64,000 nucleotides of DNA from Sphingomonas bacterium (GCA_030149245.1 JASBRX010000023.1:1-64000), one strand, 5' to 3'; shown: positions 10,904 through 21,891, numbered from the stretch's first letter. Translations and numbers: made by a program. The notes: generated from the sequence alone by a model not told the origin.

Positions 10904-11479
10904 TCAGGTCACTCCAAGATAAAGCGCGAGCGCGGTCATCGTGAGCAGGACAAGCACGTAGAGCGCTGCCTGCCAGCGCGGCACGATGAATGCCTCGCGC
11001 GGATGCACCCGCCGCGCGCGGGGATCGTCGTTCAGCCGCCGGGCGGCTGAAGGCCAGATGTCGGAAGGGGGCGGAGCACCGAACGCAGCCTCGTAACGGG
11101 CCAGCGTATCGGCATATTGGCGGTAATAGCGGCGATGCTCGTCCGCCCCACCCGCGGTCGGGCCGTGATGGAGTGGACGGCCCAGCACATCGGGGCAGAA
11201 ATGCTCCCAATAGTCGCGGCTATAGGTCAAATGGAGGTGCCACGCCTGATCGACCGCGTCGGACGGGGTAGCGGGGGCGTCGCCGGTGACGGCGAGGAAA
11301 ACGAAGCGGCGATATTCCGCGATCACCCGCTCCGCCATCGCGGCGCTCCATCCATTTTCGCGCGCCAAGCGTGCGGAAAAGGAGAGCGCCGCTTCGGGGG
11401 GACCAATTTCGTAACTGCGCAGCATTTGCCAGACCGGGTGGCTGGCGGTGGAGCCGGGGAGGGCATCCGTGTCGCGCAT
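10904..11479 (-). CDS. Conserved protein paired with TIGR04222-like gene (glycine-rich-domain-like, C-terminal TM)
   Basis: VDQAWHLHLTYSRDYWEHFCPDVLGRPLHHGPTAGG; adjacent to and co-oriented with 10081-10902. Confidence 0.65.
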   Translation of the reverse strand: MRDTDALPGSTASHPVWQMLRSYEIGPPEAALSFSARLARENGWSAAMAERVIAEYRRFVFLAVTGDAPATPSDAVDQAWHLHLTYSRDYWEHFCPDVLGRPLHHGPTAGGADEHRRYYRQYADTLARYEAAFGAPPPSDIWPSAARRLNDDPRARRVHPREAFIVPRWQAALYVLVLLTMTALALYLGVT

Positions 11480-11519
11480 TTATTCTCCTACTATCATGGT
11501 AGGAGAATCTGTCAAGCCG

Positions 11520-12188
11520 CTACCAGCCCTCCCCCGCATCGATCCGCGCGCGGCGTGCAACCTCTTCGGCGGTAGGGTCGGCGAACTGGAAGTCCGCAAT
11601 TTCGACCGCGCCCTTGACGTCATAGGTCGCCATCGCGATGCCGTTGCGGGTCAGGCGATGCTCGACCAGCGCGAGCGACCGGGGCGGGGTGCCGTCGCCG
11701 AACATCCGCTTGCCCGTTCCGAGCACCACCGGCGCGGTCATCGTGACGATCCGGTCGAGCAGGCCGCGTTCGAGCAGCTGCGGATAGAGCGTCGAACTGC
11801 CCTGAATGACGAGGTTCGGCCCGTCGCCGTCCCTGAGCGCGGCGAGCGCGTCCATATCGGCGAGCCGTTCGCTGCCCTCCCATGCCAGCGGTGCATCGCT
11901 GGTCGTCAGCACATATTTGCGGATCGTGCGGAACAGGTCGCCAATCTCGTCGCCCTCCGGCGCGAACGGCCAGTGCGCGGCGAAAATCTCATAGGTGCGC
12001 CGACCGAGCAGCAGGTCGAACGGCGGCTTGAACACGCTGTCGATCTGGTTGCCGATGCCTTCGTCGAACAAGGCGGCGAGCCAGCCGCCCTGTTCGAACC
12101 CGCCGGTCCAGTCCTCTTCGGGGCCGCCGGGGGCCTGCATCACTCCGTCGAGGCTGACAAAGGCGGCGCCGATAATGCGTCGTGGCAT
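11520..12188 (-). CDS. Dihydrofolate reductase family protein (RibD C-terminal domain)
   Basis: SLDGVMQAPGGPEED, LLGRRTYEIFAAHWP, LVIQGSSTLYPQLLE. Confidence 0.88.
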   Translation of the reverse strand: MPRRIIGAAFVSLDGVMQAPGGPEEDWTGGFEQGGWLAALFDEGIGNQIDSVFKPPFDLLLGRRTYEIFAAHWPFAPEGDEIGDLFRTIRKYVLTTSDAPLAWEGSERLADMDALAALRDGDGPNLVIQGSSTLYPQLLERGLLDRIVTMTAPVVLGTGKRMFGDGTPPRSLALVEHRLTRNGIAMATYDVKGAVEIADFQFADPTAEEVARRARIDAGEGW

Positions 12189-12200
12189 TGAGTTGCTCCT

Positions 12201-12860
12201 TTAATCGCGGTCGGGTGCGCCGAGCGGGAAGAAATGGCGATAAGGCCGCGCGCCATCGACCGCGCGCGCGACCGAAGGATGCGCGAGCAGCCGGGCGCGA
12301 TAGGCGCGGAGATTGGCGTGCGCCTCGGGGATCGGGATGATCCAGTCGGCGTAGAAGAGCGCGGGCGCGGCGGACAGGTCGGCGAGGGTGAACCCGTCGG
12401 TCGCCGCCCAGGTCCGTCCCGCGAGATACGCGTCGAACCAGGCGTAGCTGGTGGCGAGCTGGGCCGTGACCTGCTCGTCCGCCAGCGGGTCGCGCTTGTC
12501 CGCCGGCCGGATCGCGTTGAACACCAGTCGCGTGGCGGGGTCCATCACCTGCTGGTCGAACAATCGGTCGAGCATCCGCACTTGCAACGCCGCGTCCGGG
12601 TCGCCGGGAATCAGGCGCGGGCTGCCCGACAGTCGGTCGACATGCTCGGCGATGACGCTCGATTCCCCCAGCACCAGATCGCCATCGACCAGCAGCGGGA
12701 AGCGCTTGAACGGCCAGAGTTCGGCCCAGCGCGCGCTATTCTCCGCTTCGTCGGGCGCGACGATCTTCAGCGTGAAGGGCAGGTCATGTTCGTAGAAAGC
12801 GATCAGCGCCTTCCAGCAATAAGACGAAAAGGGGTGAGCATAGAGCTCCGGCGCGCTCAT
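12201..12860 (-). CDS. Glutathione S-transferase family protein
   Basis: ELYAHPFSSYCWKALIAFYE, FPLLVDGDLVLGESSVIAEHVD; start MSAPELY. Confidence 0.9.
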   Translation of the reverse strand: MSAPELYAHPFSSYCWKALIAFYEHDLPFTLKIVAPDEAENSARWAELWPFKRFPLLVDGDLVLGESSVIAEHVDRLSGSPRLIPGDPDAALQVRMLDRLFDQQVMDPATRLVFNAIRPADKRDPLADEQVTAQLATSYAWFDAYLAGRTWAATDGFTLADLSAAPALFYADWIIPIPEAHANLRAYRARLLAHPSVARAVDGARPYRHFFPLGAPDRD

Positions 12861-13648
12861 TTGGGCGCGACCAGTCCGAACACCGCGCCATGCGGGTCGG
12901 TGGCGTGGAATACGCGTTCGCCGCCCGGCACCTCCATCGGATCGGCGAGCGGGGTGCCGCCGAGTTCCTTCACCCTGGCATGAGCCGCCTCGATATCCGG
13001 CACGCGGAAATAGAAGGTCCAGCCGACCGGATGCTCGGCCTTTTCGCGCGGCATCATTGCGCCCCAGATGCTGTCCATCGCCTCGCCCGCATCCTTGCCG
13101 CGCAGGAAGCTGTATTCGCCCCATGGCATCGGCATGCCGCCCGCCTTTTCCCAGCCGAACAGGCCCGAATAGAAGGCGAAACCGGCGTCGGCGTCGCTGG
13201 TCTGCAACTCGTTCCAGCTGACATGGCCCTCACCCATCCGGGCAAAGGCGGTGCTGCTTTCGGGGCTGAACCCGCGCATCACATAGAAGACGACGCCCTG
13301 CGGGTCGGCGACCATCGCGAAGCGGCCGACGTCGGGGATGTCGGTCGGCGGCACATGCACCGATCCGCCCGCGGCCTTGAGCTGCTCCACCGTGGCGTCG
13401 ACATCATCGACCCCGACATAGCCGAGCCATCCCGCCTTCGCTCCGCCCGCCAGCATGTTTGCGTCGAGCGTCAGCATCCCGCCAATGTCGCCATCGGGTG
13501 CGTGCAGGATGCGATATTCCGCATCGCCCGGCGCCATCGACTCCGCGTCGATGGTCCAGCCGACTACGGCCTCGTAAAAGGACCGCGACGCCGCCGCGTC
13601 GGGAGTCATCAGTTCGTACCAGATCCAGCTGCCATGGGGGTTGGTCAT
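12857..13648 (-). CDS. VOC family protein (two glyoxalase-like domains)
   Basis: GSWIWYELMTPDAAASRSFYEAVVGW and VSWNELQTSDADAGFAFYSGLFGW. Confidence 0.88.
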   Translation of the reverse strand: MTNPHGSWIWYELMTPDAAASRSFYEAVVGWTIDAESMAPGDAEYRILHAPDGDIGGMLTLDANMLAGGAKAGWLGYVGVDDVDATVEQLKAAGGSVHVPPTDIPDVGRFAMVADPQGVVFYVMRGFSPESSTAFARMGEGHVSWNELQTSDADAGFAFYSGLFGWEKAGGMPMPWGEYSFLRGKDAGEAMDSIWGAMMPREKAEHPVGWTFYFRVPDIEAAHARVKELGGTPLADPMEVPGGERVFHATDPHGAVFGLVAPK

Positions 13649-13671
13649 GTCGGGTCCCCCTCTCGATCTAA

Positions 13672-13779
13672 CGCCCCTCCCCTTCCGGGGAGGGGTTGGG
13701 GGTGGGGCGTTCAAGTCTCACCGAGACCGATCGCCTAGTGGATAGGCCCCACCCCACCCCCCCCTGAAGGGGAGGGGCT
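13672..13779. repeat. Intergenic inverted repeat (C-rich, second family)
   Basis: gcccctccccttccggggaggggttgggggtggggcg ... taggccccaccccacccccccctgaaggggaggggct. Confidence 0.75.
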
Positions 13780-13791
13780 AAGTGTGTCAGC

Positions 13792-14517
13792 TCACCCCTT
13801 CGCCGTATCCAGGATCGGCGCGAAGCCGCCCCACATCATCCGCTTCCCGTCGAACGGCGGCTCGGGTTCGCGGTTGCTGTCGTCCGCCATGATCGCCTCC
13901 CAGGCGGTGTCGCGCGCCGCCTTGTCGGGCCATTCGATCCAGGCATAGACGACGCTTTCGTCGGCCCGCTTGAGCGTGGCGCGGTTATAGTCGGTGACCT
14001 TGCCATCGGGGGTGTCATCAGCCCACGCCTCAACCACGCGCAGCGCGCCATGTGCCTGAAAGATCGGCGCCATCCGCGCGGCCAGTTCATGATAGGCGTC
14101 CCGCTTGGCGGTCGGCACCGGGAGGAGGTAGCCATCGATATAGCCCGGCGCGGTCGTGGCCGGCCCGGTATCGACGATCGCCTCGAACCCGGCGAAGATC
14201 ATGCGGCTGCCGTCGAACGGCATGTCCTTCATCGCCTCGGCGGCATTGGGGTCGCTCATCATCTTTTCGTTCGCCGCATCGCGCGTCGCCTTGTCCGGAT
14301 ATTCGAGCCAGCTGAACAACACCGTCTCGTCGTCCTTCAGGCCGACCGATTGCTTGAGGTCGTTGACCTTCCCATCGGGCACATCATCGCCCCACGCTTC
14401 GACGAACCGCGTCGCGCCCAGCCCCTTGAACAGGTCGATCGCGCTATGCGCGTGCTTGATATACGCCGCCTTGTTGGCGTTCGGGACGGGGGTCAGAAAT
14501 CCTTCGACATAGGTCAT
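13792..14517 (-). CDS. DUF1428-family protein, tandemly duplicated domain
   Basis: Two homologous halves: YVEGFLTPVPNANKAAYIKHA..FVEAWGDDVPDGKV and YIDGYLLPVPTAKRDAYHELA..VVEAWADDTPDGKV. Confidence 0.85.
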   Translation of the reverse strand: MTYVEGFLTPVPNANKAAYIKHAHSAIDLFKGLGATRFVEAWGDDVPDGKVNDLKQSVGLKDDETVLFSWLEYPDKATRDAANEKMMSDPNAAEAMKDMPFDGSRMIFAGFEAIVDTGPATTAPGYIDGYLLPVPTAKRDAYHELAARMAPIFQAHGALRVVEAWADDTPDGKVTDYNRATLKRADESVVYAWIEWPDKAARDTAWEAIMADDSNREPEPPFDGKRMMWGGFAPILDTAKG

Positions 14518-14535
14518 GGCATCTCTCCGTTTGGT

Positions 14536-15030
14536 TCAGGCGGACACGGCCGCTCCCGCCGCCGCCGCCTCGATCATTGCAATGTCGATCTTCTTCATCG
14601 TCATCATCGCCTGCATCGCGCGTTGCGCTGCGGCCATGTCGGGATTGTCCCACACCAGCTGCATCAGCCGGTCGGGCGTGATCTGCCAGCTCACCCCCCA
14701 TTTGTCCTTGCACCAGCCGCACTGGCTCTCCGCCCCACCATCGGCGGTGAGCGCGGTCCACAGCCGGTCGGTCTCGGCCTGGTCGGGCGTGTGGATGATG
14801 AAGCTCACCGCCTCGCTATGCTGAAACATCGGCCCGCCATTCAGCAGCAGGTAACGGTGCCCGGCCAGTTCGATTTCGGCGATGATGACGTCGCCCGCCT
14901 TCTGGCTCGGCGTGTCAATCGGCGTGCGTTCAATGCGGATGATGCGGCTGCCCGGGATCAGCGCCGTGTAGAACGCCGCCTGTTCCTCGGCGGTATAGTT
15001 GCTCCAGATACAGGTCGTCATGCGCGTCAT
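14536..15030 (-). CDS. VOC family protein, PhnB/3-demethylubiquinone methyltransferase-like
   Basis: ITPDRLMQLVWDNPDMAAAQRAMQAMMTMKKIDIAMIEAA; SD aggagag before MTRMTT. Confidence 0.85.
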   Translation of the reverse strand: MTRMTTCIWSNYTAEEQAAFYTALIPGSRIIRIERTPIDTPSQKAGDVIIAEIELAGHRYLLLNGGPMFQHSEAVSFIIHTPDQAETDRLWTALTADGGAESQCGWCKDKWGVSWQITPDRLMQLVWDNPDMAAAQRAMQAMMTMKKIDIAMIEAAAAGAAVSA

Positions 15031-15189
15031 GGCAGCTCTCCTGGATTGCAGCACGCGACCGTGTCGGTGATCGCTTTGCGAAACGCAGCGGTTCGAATCG
15101 CTTGCTTGAGCGTGATGCCGTGATCAGTTATCAAAAGCAACCATGAAGTTAGAAAAAGTGACTAAGTTGATCGTGCGTCGGAAATCGCT

Positions 15190-15876
15190 GTGAAGAAAGA
15201 ACGGCGGCGCTGGTATGACGACGCCTGCGGCACGGCGATGGCGCTGGAGCTGGTAGGGGAGCGCTGGTCGCTGATGATCGTGCGCGAGCTGATGTTCGGC
15301 CCGCGCCGGTTCAGCGAGATCAAGACGGCACTGCCTGGCATTTCGGCCAATGTCCTGACCCAGCGGCTCGAGGGGCTGGAGGAGTCGGGCATCCTGACGC
15401 GCGAGAAGCTTCCGCCGCCGGCGAACGCGCAGGTCTATTCGCTGACCCCGTGGGGCTATGAGGCGGAAAAGCCGATTCAGCTGCTCGGCGCCTGGGCGGT
15501 GCGGTCGCCCGAACATGATCCGACGCTGCATCTCTCGGCGGCCTCTGCGATGATGTCGCTGCGGACCATGCACAATCCCGGGCTGACCGGCGATCTCGAT
15601 TTCGTCGTCGGGTTTCGCATGGGCGACGACGCGTTCGTCGGGCGCTACAATCGCGACGGCATCGACCTGAAGCGCGGCGATCCCGGCGGCGCGGACGTGA
15701 TCTTCACCGGCCCGCCGACCGCCATTGCCGGGGCCATGTATGGCGGCGCGCTGGAGGAGCTGGAGGCGGCCGGGGTGCTGCGGATCGAGGGTGACCACGC
15801 GCTGGCCGAAGCCTTTGCCACCCGCTTCCCTCTGCCCGCCAAGTGGAATGCGGAGCCGGGTTCGGGCGCCCACTGA
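15190..15876 (+). CDS. HxlR-family winged helix transcriptional regulator
   Basis: [39 protein letters not shown] start. Confidence 0.9.
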   Translation: MKKERRRWYDDACGTAMALELVGERWSLMIVRELMFGPRRFSEIKTALPGISANVLTQRLEGLEESGILTREKLPPPANAQVYSLTPWGYEAEKPIQLLGAWAVRSPEHDPTLHLSAASAMMSLRTMHNPGLTGDLDFVVGFRMGDDAFVGRYNRDGIDLKRGDPGGADVIFTGPPTAIAGAMYGGALEELEAAGVLRIEGDHALAEAFATRFPLPAKWNAEPGSGAH

Positions 15877-15995
15877 CCTTTGGGTCGGGTGGCTGCTGGG
15901 TGCGGATTGTGCCACCGACGCCGCGCCGCGCTTGCGGAGCGGCACGCGAGCCGATACCGCACCGCAAAAGACCCGTCCCGAGTCCGAAAGTCCCC

Positions 15996-17000
15996 ATGAC
16001 CAGCATCCCGAACACCCAGCCCGACAGCCGCGACACGACGATCCTGCAGGCGCCCGACAAGACGGTCAGCGTCCGCGACCTGTTCGGCATCGACATCGAC
16101 ATGGAAGTGCCGGCGTTCAGCGTGGCGGATGAGCGCGTGCCGGACCTCGACCCGGCCTATGTGTTCGACGCGGACACGACGCTCGCGATCCTGGCGGGGT
16201 TCGCGCACAACCGCCGCGTGATGATCCAGGGCTATCACGGCACGGGCAAGTCGTCGCACATCGAACAGGTTGCCGCGCGCCTCAACTGGCCGTGCATCCG
16301 CATCAACCTCGACGCGCATATCAGCCGCATCGACCTGATCGGCCGCGATGCGATCGTGCTGAAGGACGGGGTGCAGGTTACCGAGTTTCGCGAAGGCCTG
16401 CTGCCCTGGGCGCTGCAGACACCGACCGCTCTGGTGTTCGACGAATATGATGCCGGTCGCCCCGATGTGATGTTCGTGATCCAGCGCGTGCTGGAGACCG
16501 AGGGCAAGCTGACCCTGCTCGACCAGAATCGCGTGATCCGCCCGAACCCGTATTTCCGCCTGTTCGCCACCGCCAACACGGTCGGCCTGGGCGACACCAG
16601 CGGGCTGTATCACGGGACGCAGCAGATCAACCAGGGCCAGATGGACCGCTGGAACATCGTCGTCACGCTCAACTACCTCCCCGCCGCGACCGAGGCGCAG
16701 ATCGTGCTCGCCAAGAGCGGCGACTATGACAAGCCGGGCGGCAAGGAGCTGGTCGAGAACATGGTCCGCGTCGCCGAGCTGACGCGGCGCGGCTTCATCA
16801 ACGGCGACATTTCGACCGTGATGTCGCCCCGCACGGTGATCACCTGGGCGCAGAATACCGAGATTTTCAAGGACGCCGGCTTCGCCTTCCGCCTGAGCTT
16901 CCTCAACAAGTGCGACGAAGCGGAACGGTCGCTGGTGGCGGAATATTACCAGCGCGTGTTCGGCAAGGACCTGCCCGAGAGCGTGGTGGGGAAGGCTTGA
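15996..17000 (+). CDS. cobS: Cobaltochelatase subunit CobS-like AAA+ ATPase
   Basis: [47 protein letters not shown]; start ATG 15996. Confidence 0.92.
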   Translation: MTSIPNTQPDSRDTTILQAPDKTVSVRDLFGIDIDMEVPAFSVADERVPDLDPAYVFDADTTLAILAGFAHNRRVMIQGYHGTGKSSHIEQVAARLNWPCIRINLDAHISRIDLIGRDAIVLKDGVQVTEFREGLLPWALQTPTALVFDEYDAGRPDVMFVIQRVLETEGKLTLLDQNRVIRPNPYFRLFATANTVGLGDTSGLYHGTQQINQGQMDRWNIVVTLNYLPAATEAQIVLAKSGDYDKPGGKELVENMVRVAELTRRGFINGDISTVMSPRTVITWAQNTEIFKDAGFAFRLSFLNKCDEAERSLVAEYYQRVFGKDLPESVVGKA

Positions 17001-17356
17001 TGGGTGCGGCGAGCGGGAGCCTCGTGGCAATCGCCCTCGTCGCCCTGTTCGCCCATTTGAGTTCGGACCGAAGCGTACCGGTGACCGTGCTGAACTGTTA
17101 CAGCACCACGTCGGACTTCAAGGTTTCGATCGACGGTCGGTCGCTGCAGCTGCTGCCGCCTGCAGAGCGCAATGACTCGGTCGCCGTTTGCCACGACGGC
17201 ACCGTGAACGTTGGTGCAACTGCGGCGGTGGTGATCGAGCGTGGGCGTGAGACACGCCGACTATTCTTGCCAATCACGCGCGATGTGCGCGTGATCGCAA
17301 TTGACGCACACGCCCTGACAGCGAAGACGGCGCGCGAACTCCCGATGCTCGATTAG
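17000..17356 (+). CDS. Hypothetical exported protein
   Basis: ATG overlaps cobS stop; hydrophobic N-terminus [20 protein letters not shown]. Confidence 0.6.
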   Translation: MGAASGSLVAIALVALFAHLSSDRSVPVTVLNCYSTTSDFKVSIDGRSLQLLPPAERNDSVAVCHDGTVNVGATAAVVIERGRETRRLFLPITRDVRVIAIDAHALTAKTARELPMLD

Positions 17357-17402
17357 GAGGTTGAGGCCCGCTGGTCCGCTGCCCCAACCTGCCTGCAATG
17401 CC

Positions 17403-19589
17403 TCACGCCGCCGCCGCGTAGCTCCGCCGTGTCTGCGGAACCCCGTCGATATCGAACTGCGCCGCGCGGCCGGCGAGCTCGGTGGCCTCGGTGCGCAGCT
17501 GTTGCGCCGCCGCCGAGGTTTCCTCGACCATCGCTGCATTCTGCTGCGTCGTCGTGTCCATCCCGCTGACCGCGATCACGATTTCGGAAATCGACATCGC
17601 CTGGACGCGGTTGTCCTCGACCAGCGAGCCGACAAGGGTGTCGACCTGACCAAACATGTCCGCGATCTGGACCAGCGCGCTATCGACGCTGCCGACCGCG
17701 CCCACGGCATTGCCAACCTCTTCCTGGGTCACCGTCAACTGGTCGCGGGCGCGCTTGGCCTCTTCCTCGGCACGCATCGCGAGTGCGGAGACCAGGTCGG
17801 CCACCACCGCGAAGCCGCGTCCAGCCTCACCCGCACGCCCCGCCTCGACCGCCGCGTTCATCGCGAGCACGCGCGTCTGGAACGCGATCTTGTCGAGCCC
17901 CTCGATCACATCGTCGATGCCCTTGGCGCATTCGGACACGCGGTGCATCGCCGCCACCGCGCCCGATGCGACATCGCGGCCGCCGGTAACGCTGGCATTG
18001 GCGCGCTTGGCGCAGTGCAGCGTCTCATCGGCGGACGCAGCGCTGGCGCGCAGCCGCTCGTCGATCTGCGACAGCGCGGCGGAGGTCTGTTCGAGGCTTG
18101 CCGCGCTGCTCTCACTGCGGCTGGCCAGGTCCTGGGCGGCGCGGGCGATCTCGGTCGAACCGGTCTGAATGCTCTCCGACCGCTCAACGACGGCGGCGAT
18201 CAGGTCGCGCAACGTGGTCGCGGTCGCGTTGAAATCGGTCTTCAGCTGCGCATAGGCCGGCGGGAAATCGGAATCGATCCGCGCAGTCAGCTTGCCCTCA
18301 CGCAGCGCGGCAAGGCCGGTGCCGATCGCGGCGGTGACATCGCGCTGTTCCTCGGCAGTGCGCGCCTGTTCGCGTTCGCGCTCGGCCGCAGCGAGGCGGA
18401 AGACATCGGCGGCGCGGGCGAGCGTGCCGATCTCGTCGCTGCGATCGGTTTCGCCAACCGCCAGATGCTCGCCCTTGGCGAGCCGGTCCACAGTGTCGGA
18501 CAGGCGGCCCAGCGGCAGCCCGACGACCTTCTTGGATGCGAACCACAGGGCACCCAGCGCACCGGCGACCAGGATGATCGCGATGACGACCAGCATCCAG
18601 GTCAGCGCATGTGCGGGCGCGGTGATCGCTGCCTGCGGAATGTCCACGACGACGGCCCAGCGATCGGCGATCCCGTCGATCGACACCGGCACTGCAAAGC
18701 GTGCCCAGTGCGTGCCATCTGCGGCGACATGGGAGAAGCGCTGCGGCGTGCCCGTCTTGATGACCGCGTCGATCAGCTCTTTCTGATCCTCGTCATAGGG
18801 CTTCATGCGCATTTCGGGGTTTTCGTGCGCAATCCATTTGCCGTCCTGCGCGATCAGGCGCACCCGGCCCGACCCCAGCGGCTTTTGCTGCATCAACCCG
18901 GCCGACAGATCGTCGAGGCTGATGTCGAAGCCCGACACGCCGACCACCTGATCGCCGCGTCGCAGCGGGAAGGTGATGCTGAACATCGTGACATCCTGGC
19001 CGTCGACCGGATAGCTATAGGGGATGCTGAGGCGGCCGGCGGCGCGCTTCAGGCCCCCGGCATAATAATCCTTCTGCCAATCCTCGGGCGGGCTGGCGGG
19101 CTGCGCGGTGACCTTGCCGCTCTTGTCGCGGGTCAGATACGGCGCAAATCCGCCGGCGACATTGTACATCGTGTTCCCGGCGAGTTCGGGGCGGTTATAT
19201 TCGGGCTCCAGGATCGACCATGCGCCGAGCACGGTCGGAGCTGCGTCGAGAAATCCGCGCAGCTGGGCGACCGTGCGATCGGCGGCGAAGCCGTTGGTGG
19301 TCAGATCGGTCGAGATCGACCGCGCCATGGCATGCGACGCGCCCACAATCCCGTTCACATCGGTCGCAATGCCGCCGGCATAGCGCTCCGCTGTGGCCTG
19401 CGCCGTATCGCTCGACCCGCGTCCCACGACGGATGATGCCTGAAGCGTGACAATGGTGAACCCGATCGCCAGCAGTACGCTGATCGCGGCCGCGCAAAAC
19501 GCGACAAGCTTGCCGGCAACGGGCAGGCGATTGAAATAGGTCGTCAAGCTGGCGGCCGACGGGCCGCCTTTGGCAGAGGCAAAGGACAA
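17403..19589 (-). CDS. Methyl-accepting chemotaxis protein (Cache sensor, HAMP, MCP signalling)
   Basis: N-terminal TM, periplasmic cache-like region, HAMP, RVLAMNAAVEAGRAGEAGRGFAVVADLVSALA. Confidence 0.93.
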   Translation of the reverse strand: MSFASAKGGPSAASLTTYFNRLPVAGKLVAFCAAAISVLLAIGFTIVTLQASSVVGRGSSDTAQATAERYAGGIATDVNGIVGASHAMARSISTDLTTNGFAADRTVAQLRGFLDAAPTVLGAWSILEPEYNRPELAGNTMYNVAGGFAPYLTRDKSGKVTAQPASPPEDWQKDYYAGGLKRAAGRLSIPYSYPVDGQDVTMFSITFPLRRGDQVVGVSGFDISLDDLSAGLMQQKPLGSGRVRLIAQDGKWIAHENPEMRMKPYDEDQKELIDAVIKTGTPQRFSHVAADGTHWARFAVPVSIDGIADRWAVVVDIPQAAITAPAHALTWMLVVIAIILVAGALGALWFASKKVVGLPLGRLSDTVDRLAKGEHLAVGETDRSDEIGTLARAADVFRLAAAEREREQARTAEEQRDVTAAIGTGLAALREGKLTARIDSDFPPAYAQLKTDFNATATTLRDLIAAVVERSESIQTGSTEIARAAQDLASRSESSAASLEQTSAALSQIDERLRASAASADETLHCAKRANASVTGGRDVASGAVAAMHRVSECAKGIDDVIEGLDKIAFQTRVLAMNAAVEAGRAGEAGRGFAVVADLVSALAMRAEEEAKRARDQLTVTQEEVGNAVGAVGSVDSALVQIADMFGQVDTLVGSLVEDNRVQAMSISEIVIAVSGMDTTTQQNAAMVEETSAAAQQLRTEATELAGRAAQFDIDGVPQTRRSYAAAA

Positions 19590-19750
19590 ACCGGGTCTCC
19601 CGAAAGATGCGGCGCCGGATCTGGTAACGGGCGCCTTTGCCCTAGTTATAGGTCGCGCATGCCCAATCGGGCGCGCGGTCGCGCGAATCTGTCCGCGACC
19701 GATCCCGCAGGACGCTTGTGTCGCGTCGCGGCTTTGCGCATGGACGGGGC

Positions 19751-21583
19751 ATGGCCAGCGACTCTCCCCTCGACCAGTTCAAGTCCGTCCTTGCCGGGAC
19801 CGCGCGCGCACTGAGCCATGAGGCGGAGCTGGAACTCGCCTTTACCGCCGATGCGCCGGCCCAATCGGGGCGGCACATCAAGGTGCCGATGCCGGGCCGC
19901 AACCTCCCGCCCGATCAGGTGGCCGAAGCGCGCGGCTTCGCCGATGGCTACGCGCTGCGGCTCCGGCTGCACGACAGCGCGACCCACCTCAAAGCCGCAC
20001 CCAAGGAGCCGGTGGCGCGCGCGGTGTTCGACGCGGTGGAGACGGCGCGGGTCGAGGCGCTGGGATCGCGCGGCTATGCCGGCATCGCCGACAATCTCGA
20101 CCATGCGCTCGAAATGAAAATGCGGTCCGACCCGATCAGCCGGGCGCGGACGCGGGATGAGGTCCCGTTGTCGACCGCAGTCCAGCTGCTGGTGCGCGAG
20201 CGGCTGACCGGACGCGAATCCCCCGCCGCCGCCGCACTCGGGCTGGCACTGGTGCGCGACTGGATCGAGGACAAGGGCGGGTCCGACCTCGACGCGCTGG
20301 CGCTGGCGATCGACGATCAGGCTGCATTCGCACGGCTGGTCGGCAATCTGCTCGCCGATCTGGAACTGACCGAGGGCGATCTGGTCCCCGAGGAGTCCGA
20401 AGAGGGCGGCGGCGAAGACGAGGGCACCGACGAAGCCGACGAGAGCGAGGCCGACGCGGGCGACGAGGCCGGCGATACCGGCGAGAGCGAGATCGACGCG
20501 CGCGGCGAACAGCGCGAGGGTGAGGGCGAGGACGGCCCCGAAACCGAGCAGGAACAGGGCGAGTTCGAGGAGGGCGAGGGCGAGCCCGGCGATCCGGGCG
20601 ACGAAGGCATGATGCCCGTTCGCCCCAACCGCCCCTGGTCCGACCTGCCGCCGCAGTTCGAATATGGCGCCTACACCACGCAATATGACGAGGTGATCGC
20701 CGCCACCGACCTGTGCGACGATGAGGAGCTGACGCGGCTGCGCGCCTATCTCGACACGCAATTGTCGAACCTGCAGGGCGTCGTGACCAAACTCGCCAAC
20801 CGGCTCCAGCGCCGGTTGATGGCGCAACAGAACCGCAGCTGGGACTTCGACCAGGACGAAGGGCTGCTCGACGCTGCGCGGCTGGCGCGGGTGATCGTCA
20901 ACCCGATGCAGTCGCTGTCGTACAAGGTCGAGAAGGAGGCCGAGTTCAAGGACACGGTCGTCACGCTGCTGATCGACAATTCCGGCTCGATGCGCGGCCG
21001 CCCGATCAGCATCGCGGCGCTCAGCGCCGATATCCTCGCGCGGACGCTGGAGCGGGTCGGGGTAAAGACCGAGATCCTCGGCTTTACCACGCGGGCGGGG
21101 AAGGGCGGGCAGAGCCGTGAGAAATGGCTGGCCGAAGGGCGACCGGCGCAACCCGGCCGCCTCAACGACGTGCGCCCCATCGGCTACAAACAGGCCGACG
21201 AACCGTGGCGCCGCGCCAAGAAATCGCTCGGCCTGATGATGCGCGAAGGGCTGCTCAAGGAGAATATCGACGGCGAGGCGCTGCTCTGGGCGCACCAGCG
21301 GCTGATCGCGCGGCCGGAGGCGCGCCGAATCCTGATGGTGATCAGCGACGGCGCGCCGGTCGACGATTCGACGCTGAGCGTCAACAGCGGGTCCTATCTG
21401 GAGCGGCATCTGCGTCAGGTGATCGGGTGGATCGAGAGCCGCTCGCCGGTCGGGCTGGTCGCGATCGGCATCGGCCATGACGTGACCCGCTATTACAGCC
21501 GCGCGGTGACGATCATGGATGTCGATCAGCTCGCCGGCACGATGATCGAGCAGCTGGCGTCGCTGTTCGACCTCGATGCCTGA
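19751..21583 (+). CDS. cobT: Cobaltochelatase subunit CobT-like protein (VWA, MIDAS)
   Basis: Acidic central region, C-terminal [21 protein letters not shown]; start MASDSPLDQ. Confidence 0.92.
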   Translation: MASDSPLDQFKSVLAGTARALSHEAELELAFTADAPAQSGRHIKVPMPGRNLPPDQVAEARGFADGYALRLRLHDSATHLKAAPKEPVARAVFDAVETARVEALGSRGYAGIADNLDHALEMKMRSDPISRARTRDEVPLSTAVQLLVRERLTGRESPAAAALGLALVRDWIEDKGGSDLDALALAIDDQAAFARLVGNLLADLELTEGDLVPEESEEGGGEDEGTDEADESEADAGDEAGDTGESEIDARGEQREGEGEDGPETEQEQGEFEEGEGEPGDPGDEGMMPVRPNRPWSDLPPQFEYGAYTTQYDEVIAATDLCDDEELTRLRAYLDTQLSNLQGVVTKLANRLQRRLMAQQNRSWDFDQDEGLLDAARLARVIVNPMQSLSYKVEKEAEFKDTVVTLLIDNSGSMRGRPISIAALSADILARTLERVGVKTEILGFTTRAGKGGQSREKWLAEGRPAQPGRLNDVRPIGYKQADEPWRRAKKSLGLMMREGLLKENIDGEALLWAHQRLIARPEARRILMVISDGAPVDDSTLSVNSGSYLERHLRQVIGWIESRSPVGLVAIGIGHDVTRYYSRAVTIMDVDQLAGTMIEQLASLFDLDA

Positions 21584-21848
21584 CGGCCCCGGCGGCGTCG
21601 TGCCGCCGCCAGGCGGGTTTCATCCGCCGGTCAAGCGATCGATGACGATCGCCGCGCATCCGACTTCGATCAGCCTTGAACCGGTGTTCTGGGAGGCGCT
21701 GGAGGCGGCGGCGCAGGCACGCGGCCTGCCGCTCAGCGCGCTGGTTGCGCAGATCGATTATCTGCGAATCCAGACCGACGATCCCCCCAATCTTGCCAGC
21801 GCGTTGCGCAGCTGGCTTCTCACCGATGCGACAAAGTTGCGACAATAA
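21576..21848 (+). CDS. Ribbon-helix-helix domain protein
   Basis: [32 protein letters not shown]; overlaps cobT end by 8 bp. Confidence 0.75.
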   Translation: MPDGPGGVVPPPGGFHPPVKRSMTIAAHPTSISLEPVFWEALEAAAQARGLPLSALVAQIDYLRIQTDDPPNLASALRSWLLTDATKLRQ

Positions 21849-21891
21849 TGAAAACGATTCGCATTAGTGTTGACAGTGCGAACGACTCTCA
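21849..21891. promoter_or_regulatory. Two tandem Fur-like boxes upstream of TonB receptor
   Basis: TGAAAACGATTCGCA (21849-21863) and TGCGAACGACTCTCA (21877-21891). Confidence 0.6.

Noticed and set aside
17361-19436. 691-aa plus-strand ORF opposite the chemotaxis receptor
   Set aside because: Low-quality Arg/Asp/His-rich translation; MCP on the other strand is convincing.
19646-21478. 610-aa minus-strand ORF opposite cobT
   Set aside because: Antisense shadow with no recognisable fold.
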